Source of the DNA: an uncultured Lachnospiraceae bacterium
GTDB lineage: Bacteria > Bacillota > Clostridia > Lachnospirales > Lachnospiraceae
Reading direction: 5' to 3'
Assembly: GCA_947574135.1 (NCBI GenBank)
Contig: CANPIM010000012.1
Location: 1-60,053, forward strand
DNA: 60,053 bases
The notes beneath the pieces were generated by a model. It worked only from the letters and a program-made list of their open reading frames with translations. It did not search any database and was not told the DNA's origin. Shown here in pieces: positions 56,620 through 60,053 of this stretch. Positions within the stretch are counted from its first letter, which is position 1; each line of letters opens with the position of its first letter. Made by a program: the position numbers and the translations under genes.

Positions 56620-57441
56620 ATGGATCGGAAAGCAATAGCAAGAGAGACAATAAAAATTATGGATCAGGGCTACTATGAAGTGCCGGGTGCAAAGCGGATT
56701 TTCATAAGAGAAGCAATGGAGCAATCCATTCGCTGCAGTACACTGATTTCCCCGGTCAATGGAGCAGAGATCCTTGAAGAATATGACAGTCCAAGCCCCT
56801 GCAGACAGCCGGAGACCAGGGTGGAAAATATTTCCACCGTAGAGGCTATCCGTATTTTAAGCAGAGAAGGAAAGACAGACATCGGCGTCCTGAATTTTGC
56901 CAGCGCCAAAAACCCAGGAGGTGGATTTTTAAATGGAGCCATGGCCCAGGAGGAAAGCCTGGCGGCCTCCAGTACCCTCTACCCCACACTGACGTTCCAC
57001 GAGACCTATTACCAAAAAAACCGGGCCAACGCCTCCATGATGTATCTGGACTATGGGATCTATTCTCCCCAGGTGCTCTTTTTCCGGGACGGGGGATTTC
57101 GTCTGACGGAAACGCCGGTAAAGGCCTCGGTTCTCACCCTGCCGGCCGTCAATATGGGTCAGGTGCTCTTAAAGGGAGAAAATGTGGAGAAGGCCAGAGA
57201 GGTTATGCGCCGGAGGATGAAGCTGGCCTTAGGAATATTTGCCCAGAAGGGGGCCAAGCATCTGGTTTTAGGGGCTTACGGCTGCGGGGTATTTCGAAAT
57301 AATCCAAGGGAGGTGGCCTTGTGGTGGAAGGAGCTTCTGGAGGAAGGCATGGGGGCGCATTTCGCATCCGTGTTTTATGCGGTTTTAGATCGGTCCAGGG
57401 AACAGGCGTGCGTGGGGGCGTTTCAGACCGTATTTTCCTGA
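56620..57441 (+). CDS. TIGR02452/microbial-PARG-like ADP-ribose glycohydrolase
   Basis: This protein has 273 residues from ATG 56620 (ATAAGGAGTAACAAA). It has the bacterial-type PARG signature GGG-X7-QEE at residues 100-112 (NPGGGFLNGAMAQEESL). It also has VLNFASAKNPGG before it and VLGAYGCGVFRNNP near residue 228, as in macrodomain PARGs of the DUF2263/TIGR02452 family. These enzymes cleave ADP-ribose from proteins or polymers. A small CCCTCTT/AAGAGGG hairpin lies at 56583-56599 in the 85-base gap after the NUDIX gene. Confidence 0.88.
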   Translation: MDRKAIARETIKIMDQGYYEVPGAKRIFIREAMEQSIRCSTLISPVNGAEILEEYDSPSPCRQPETRVENISTVEAIRILSREGKTDIGVLNFASAKNPGGGFLNGAMAQEESLAASSTLYPTLTFHETYYQKNRANASMMYLDYGIYSPQVLFFRDGGFRLTETPVKASVLTLPAVNMGQVLLKGENVEKAREVMRRRMKLALGIFAQKGAKHLVLGAYGCGVFRNNPREVALWWKELLEEGMGAHFASVFYAVLDRSREQACVGAFQTVFS

Positions 57442-57476
57442 GTATTTTCCTGAAGCGCTTGCAGGTGAAAAAATGC

Positions 57477-57505
57477 TTTACAGGTGCAAAAGCCTGTGAT
57501 ATACT
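57477..57505 (+). promoter_or_regulatory. Putative promoter of tig
   Basis: TTTACA (57477-57482) and TATACT (57500-57505) are spaced by 17 bases. A weak dyad CAGG...CCTG lies between them. Confidence 0.6.
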
Positions 57506-57567
57506 ATTAAAATGACTGTAAGTATGTAAAAATATAAGGGATATATACACACAAGGAGGATTTTTTC

Positions 57568-58854
57568 ATGAGCGTACAGGTTGAAAAATTGGAGAAAAAT
57601 ATGGCAAAGCTTACCATTGAAGTGCCTGCAGAGGAGCTTGACAAGGCTCTTCAGAACGCGTACTTAAAAAATAGAGGAAAAATCAGTGTGCCGGGCTTTC
57701 GCAAGGGAAAGGTTCCCCGCCAGCTGATTGAGAAAATGTACGGAGTGGGTATTTTTTATGAGGATGCAGCCAACGCGCTGATGCCTGAGGCCTATTCCCA
57801 GGCTGTGGAGGAGAGCGGACTGGACATTGTGTCCCAGCCGGAGATCGATGTGACCCAGATTGAGAAGGGGCAGCCCTTTATCTTCACAGCCCAGGTGGCG
57901 GTAAAGCCGGAGGTGACTCTGGGCGCTTATAAGGGCGTGGAGGTTCCCAAGGCGGATCTTACCGTGACAGAGGAGGAAATCCAGGCCGAGGTGGATAAGG
58001 AGCGGGAGAGCAATTCCAGAACCATCACCGTGGAGGATCGCCCGGTGGCTGATAAGGATATTGCCGTGATTGACTACGAGGGCTTTGTGGACGGCGTGCC
58101 TTTTACCGGCGGCAAGGGAACGGATTATCCCCTGACCATTGGCTCCGGTACCTTTATTCCGGGCTTTGAGGAGCAGCTTATCGGCGCGGAGATTGGAAAA
58201 GAGGTGGAGGTTCACGTAACCTTCCCGGAGGAGTATCACGCAGAGGAGCTGAAGGGCAAGGAGGCCGTATTTAAGTGTACGGTAAAGGAGTTAAAGGTAA
58301 AGGAGCTTCCGGAGGCGGACGATGAGTTTGCAAAGGATGTGTCGGAGTTCGATACCCTGGAGGAGTATAAGGAGGACATCCGCAGGAAGCTGACACAGAA
58401 GAAGGAAAAGGCGGCCAAGGCGGCCCAGGAGGATGCGGCCATTGCCAAGATCATAGAGGAGGCCCAGATGGAGATTCCCGATGCCATGGTGGAGACCCAG
58501 GCCCGTCAGATGGTGGATGAGTTTGCCCAGAGAATGATGTCCCAGGGACTTTCCATGGATCAGTATATGCAGTATACAGGCACCAATGTACAGAAGATGA
58601 CAGAGCAGATGCGGCCCCAGGCATTGCAGAGAATCCAGAGCCGCCTGGTGCTGGAGGCTGTGGCAGCGGCTGAGAACCTGGAGGCTTCCGAGGAGGAGCT
58701 GAAGGAAGAGGTACAGAAGATGGCCGATATGTACAAGATGGAAGTGGAGAAGCTGGAGGAGATTCTGGACGATGTCTCCAGAAAGCAGATGAAGGAAGAT
58801 ATTGCCATTCAGAAGGCCGTGGAGCTGGTGCGCGATTCGGCCGTGGAGAAATAG
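57568..58854 (+). CDS. tig: Trigger factor
   Basis: This 428-residue ribosome-bound chaperone and prolyl isomerase has an N-terminal ribosome-binding domain with the [12 protein letters not shown] signature near residue 44. An FKBP-type isomerase domain follows near residues 150-240 ([19 protein letters not shown]), then a helical C-terminal domain. It helps nascent chains fold. The ATG follows CAAGGAGGATTTTTTC. The downstream clpP and clpX genes complete the classic Firmicute order. Confidence 0.97.
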   Translation: MSVQVEKLEKNMAKLTIEVPAEELDKALQNAYLKNRGKISVPGFRKGKVPRQLIEKMYGVGIFYEDAANALMPEAYSQAVEESGLDIVSQPEIDVTQIEKGQPFIFTAQVAVKPEVTLGAYKGVEVPKADLTVTEEEIQAEVDKERESNSRTITVEDRPVADKDIAVIDYEGFVDGVPFTGGKGTDYPLTIGSGTFIPGFEEQLIGAEIGKEVEVHVTFPEEYHAEELKGKEAVFKCTVKELKVKELPEADDEFAKDVSEFDTLEEYKEDIRRKLTQKKEKAAKAAQEDAAIAKIIEEAQMEIPDAMVETQARQMVDEFAQRMMSQGLSMDQYMQYTGTNVQKMTEQMRPQALQRIQSRLVLEAVAAAENLEASEEELKEEVQKMADMYKMEVEKLEEILDDVSRKQMKEDIAIQKAVELVRDSAVEK

Positions 58855-58870
58855 AGCGGGAGGAGTTAAA

Positions 58871-59452
58871 ATGAGTTTAGTACCCTATGTCATTGAACAG
58901 ACCAGCAGGGGTGAGCGTTCCTATGATATTTATTCCCGATTGCTAAAGGAGAGAATCATTTTCCTTGGGGAGGAGGTCACCGATGTGACAGCCAGCCTGG
59001 TGGTGTCTCAGCTTTTGTTTTTGGAGGCGGAGGATCCGGGAAAGGATATCAGTCTGTATATTAACAGCCCGGGAGGTTCTGTGACTGCCGGCATGGCTAT
59101 CTATGATACCATGAATTATATTAAATGTGACGTGTCCACCATCTGTATGGGTATGGCCGCCAGCATGGGTGCATTTCTGCTGGCCGGAGGAACCAAGGGA
59201 AAGCGTCAGGCCCTGCCCAATGCGGAGATTATGATTCACCAGCCCTCCGGCGGAGCCCGGGGGCAGGCCACAGAGATTCAGATTGTGGCGGAGCATATTT
59301 TGCGGACCAAGAGAAGGCTGAACGAGATCCTGGCAGCCAATACGGGACAGCCTTTGGAGGTTGTTGAGGCGGACACGGAGCGGGACAATTATATGAGCGC
59401 TCAGGAGGCTCTGGCCTACGGGCTCATTGACCATGTTGTGGAAAATCGTTAG
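58871..59452 (+). CDS. clpP: ATP-dependent Clp protease proteolytic subunit
   Basis: This protein has 193 residues from ATG 58871, behind GGGAGGAGTTAAA; the longer frame overlaps tig and is not used. The serine-protease triad is complete: Ser98 in GMAASMGAF, His123 in MIHQPSGG and Asp172 in ERDNYM. The LYINSPGGS substrate segment is canonical. It forms the two-ring barrel used by ClpX, encoded 15 bases downstream. Confidence 0.97.
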   Translation: MSLVPYVIEQTSRGERSYDIYSRLLKERIIFLGEEVTDVTASLVVSQLLFLEAEDPGKDISLYINSPGGSVTAGMAIYDTMNYIKCDVSTICMGMAASMGAFLLAGGTKGKRQALPNAEIMIHQPSGGARGQATEIQIVAEHILRTKRRLNEILAANTGQPLEVVEADTERDNYMSAQEALAYGLIDHVVENR

Positions 59453-59467
59453 TAAAGAGGAAAAATC

Positions 59468-60053
59468 ATGGCAAGAATGATAGAGGACAAAATCAGGTGT
59501 TCCTTCTGTGGGAAAACCGGGGAGCAGGTCCGGAAGCTGATTGCAGGTCCCAACGGGGTCTATATCTGTGACGAGTGCATTGACGTATGTGCGGAGATCA
59601 TTGACGAGGAATTCGATCAGGAGGATTTCGGCCAGGAAGAGGATGAGATCAATCTTTTGAAGCCGGCGGAGATCAAGAAATTTCTGGACGATTACGTCAT
59701 TGGGCAGGAGCAGGCCAAGAAGGTTCTGTCCGTAGCGGTGTATAACCACTATAAACGGATTACAGCGGGAAAAAATCTGGAGGTGGAGCTGCAGAAGAGC
59801 AACATTCTGATGCTGGGCCCCACGGGATCCGGAAAGACTCTGCTGGCCCAGACGCTGGCGAAGATTTTAAACGTTCCCTTTGCCATTGCGGACGCCACCT
59901 CCCTGACGGAGGCCGGATATGTGGGCGAGGATGTGGAAAATATCCTGCTGAAGATTATCCAGGCGGCGGATTATGACATTTCCCGGGCAGAGCGGGGAAT
60001 TATCTATATTGATGAAATAGACAAAATAACAAGAAAATCGGAAAATCCATCCA
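59468..60053 (+). CDS. clpX: ATP-dependent Clp protease ATP-binding subunit ClpX (3' end outside window)
   Basis: The first 195 codons are present. The zinc-binding domain has two CxxC pairs (CSFCGK near residue 11, ICDECID near residue 33), the AAA+ domain begins with [12 protein letters not shown], and Walker A is [11 protein letters not shown]. Walker [10 protein letters not shown], is near the right edge. ClpX unfolds substrates and feeds them to ClpP. Confidence 0.96.
   Translation, partial: MARMIEDKIRCSFCGKTGEQVRKLIAGPNGVYICDECIDVCAEIIDEEFDQEDFGQEEDEINLLKPAEIKKFLDDYVIGQEQAKKVLSVAVYNHYKRITAGKNLEVELQKSNILMLGPTGSGKTLLAQTLAKILNVPFAIADATSLTEAGYVGEDVENILLKIIQAADYDISRAERGIIYIDEIDKITRKSENPS

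Overview
The window looks like the chromosome of a spore-forming anaerobic Firmicute of the Lachnospiraceae / Clostridium cluster XIVa type. I infer this from the gene content: an alpha/beta-type small acid-soluble spore protein, a single-chain PurL, tig-clpP-clpX in a row, infC-rpmI-rplT behind an L20-type leader, Trk potassium uptake, DUF1540 and NADAR proteins, strong AGGAGG ribosome binding sites and several TTG starts. I saw no rRNA, tRNA, CRISPR array, phage or intact transposase. The species cannot be named from sequence reading alone.

Layout. 1-5.7 kb: a partial E2-like acyltransferase, an orphan solute-binding lipoprotein, dihydroorotase, an XRE regulator, a possible 56-residue gene, an Lrp/AsnC regulator and a DUF1653 protein. 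5.7-9.4 kb: a LysR regulator divergent from a CoA-disulfide/persulfide-reductase-like flavoprotein and a siroheme-type nitrite/sulfite reductase-like protein. 9.5-13.2 kb: trkA, trkH, mrp. 13.3-16.3 kb: a phosphohexomutase and a uracil permease. 16.4-19.9 kb: a MoxR/DUF58/membrane-protein operon. 20.0-22.3 kb: a radical-SAM DNA-repair pair behind two LexA-like boxes. 22.5 kb: an HPr-like protein without the phosphorylatable histidine.

22.9-32.0 kb is a compact catabolic locus: two UroD-superfamily proteins, an SDR dehydrogenase, a complete DctP-Q-M TRAP transporter, two paralogous GntR/FCD regulators and one RpiR regulator. It carries matched promoters and palindromic operators. I could not assign its substrate; it is the best candidate here for an uncharacterised pathway. 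32.1-39 kb: purL, a Phd/PIN toxin-antitoxin pair, a DUF1540 protein, a small membrane protein and a CNNM/CorC protein. 39.2-47.2 kb: a two-component system and a MacAB-like ABC exporter that share a putative response-regulator site, with a class-I glutamine amidotransferase between them. 47.2-48.6 kb: infC (AUU start), rpmI, rplT. 48.8-51 kb: two CobW-type GTPases, one with a very long His-rich segment and one fused to a YcgQ/TIGR03943-like domain. 51-52.3 kb: a HAD phosphatase and a CYTH protein overlapping tail to tail.

52.4-55.1 kb is a small accessory island (DJ-1 family protein, spore protein, AT-rich methyltransferase). It is bounded by two copies of a long structured repeat whose stems show a compensatory base change, and it contains a second, unrelated inverted-repeat element. 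55.1-57.4 kb: NADAR, NUDIX/NrtR-like and microbial PARG-like genes in a row, which reads as an ADP-ribose removal and recycling operon. 57.6 kb to the end: tig, clpP and the start of clpX.
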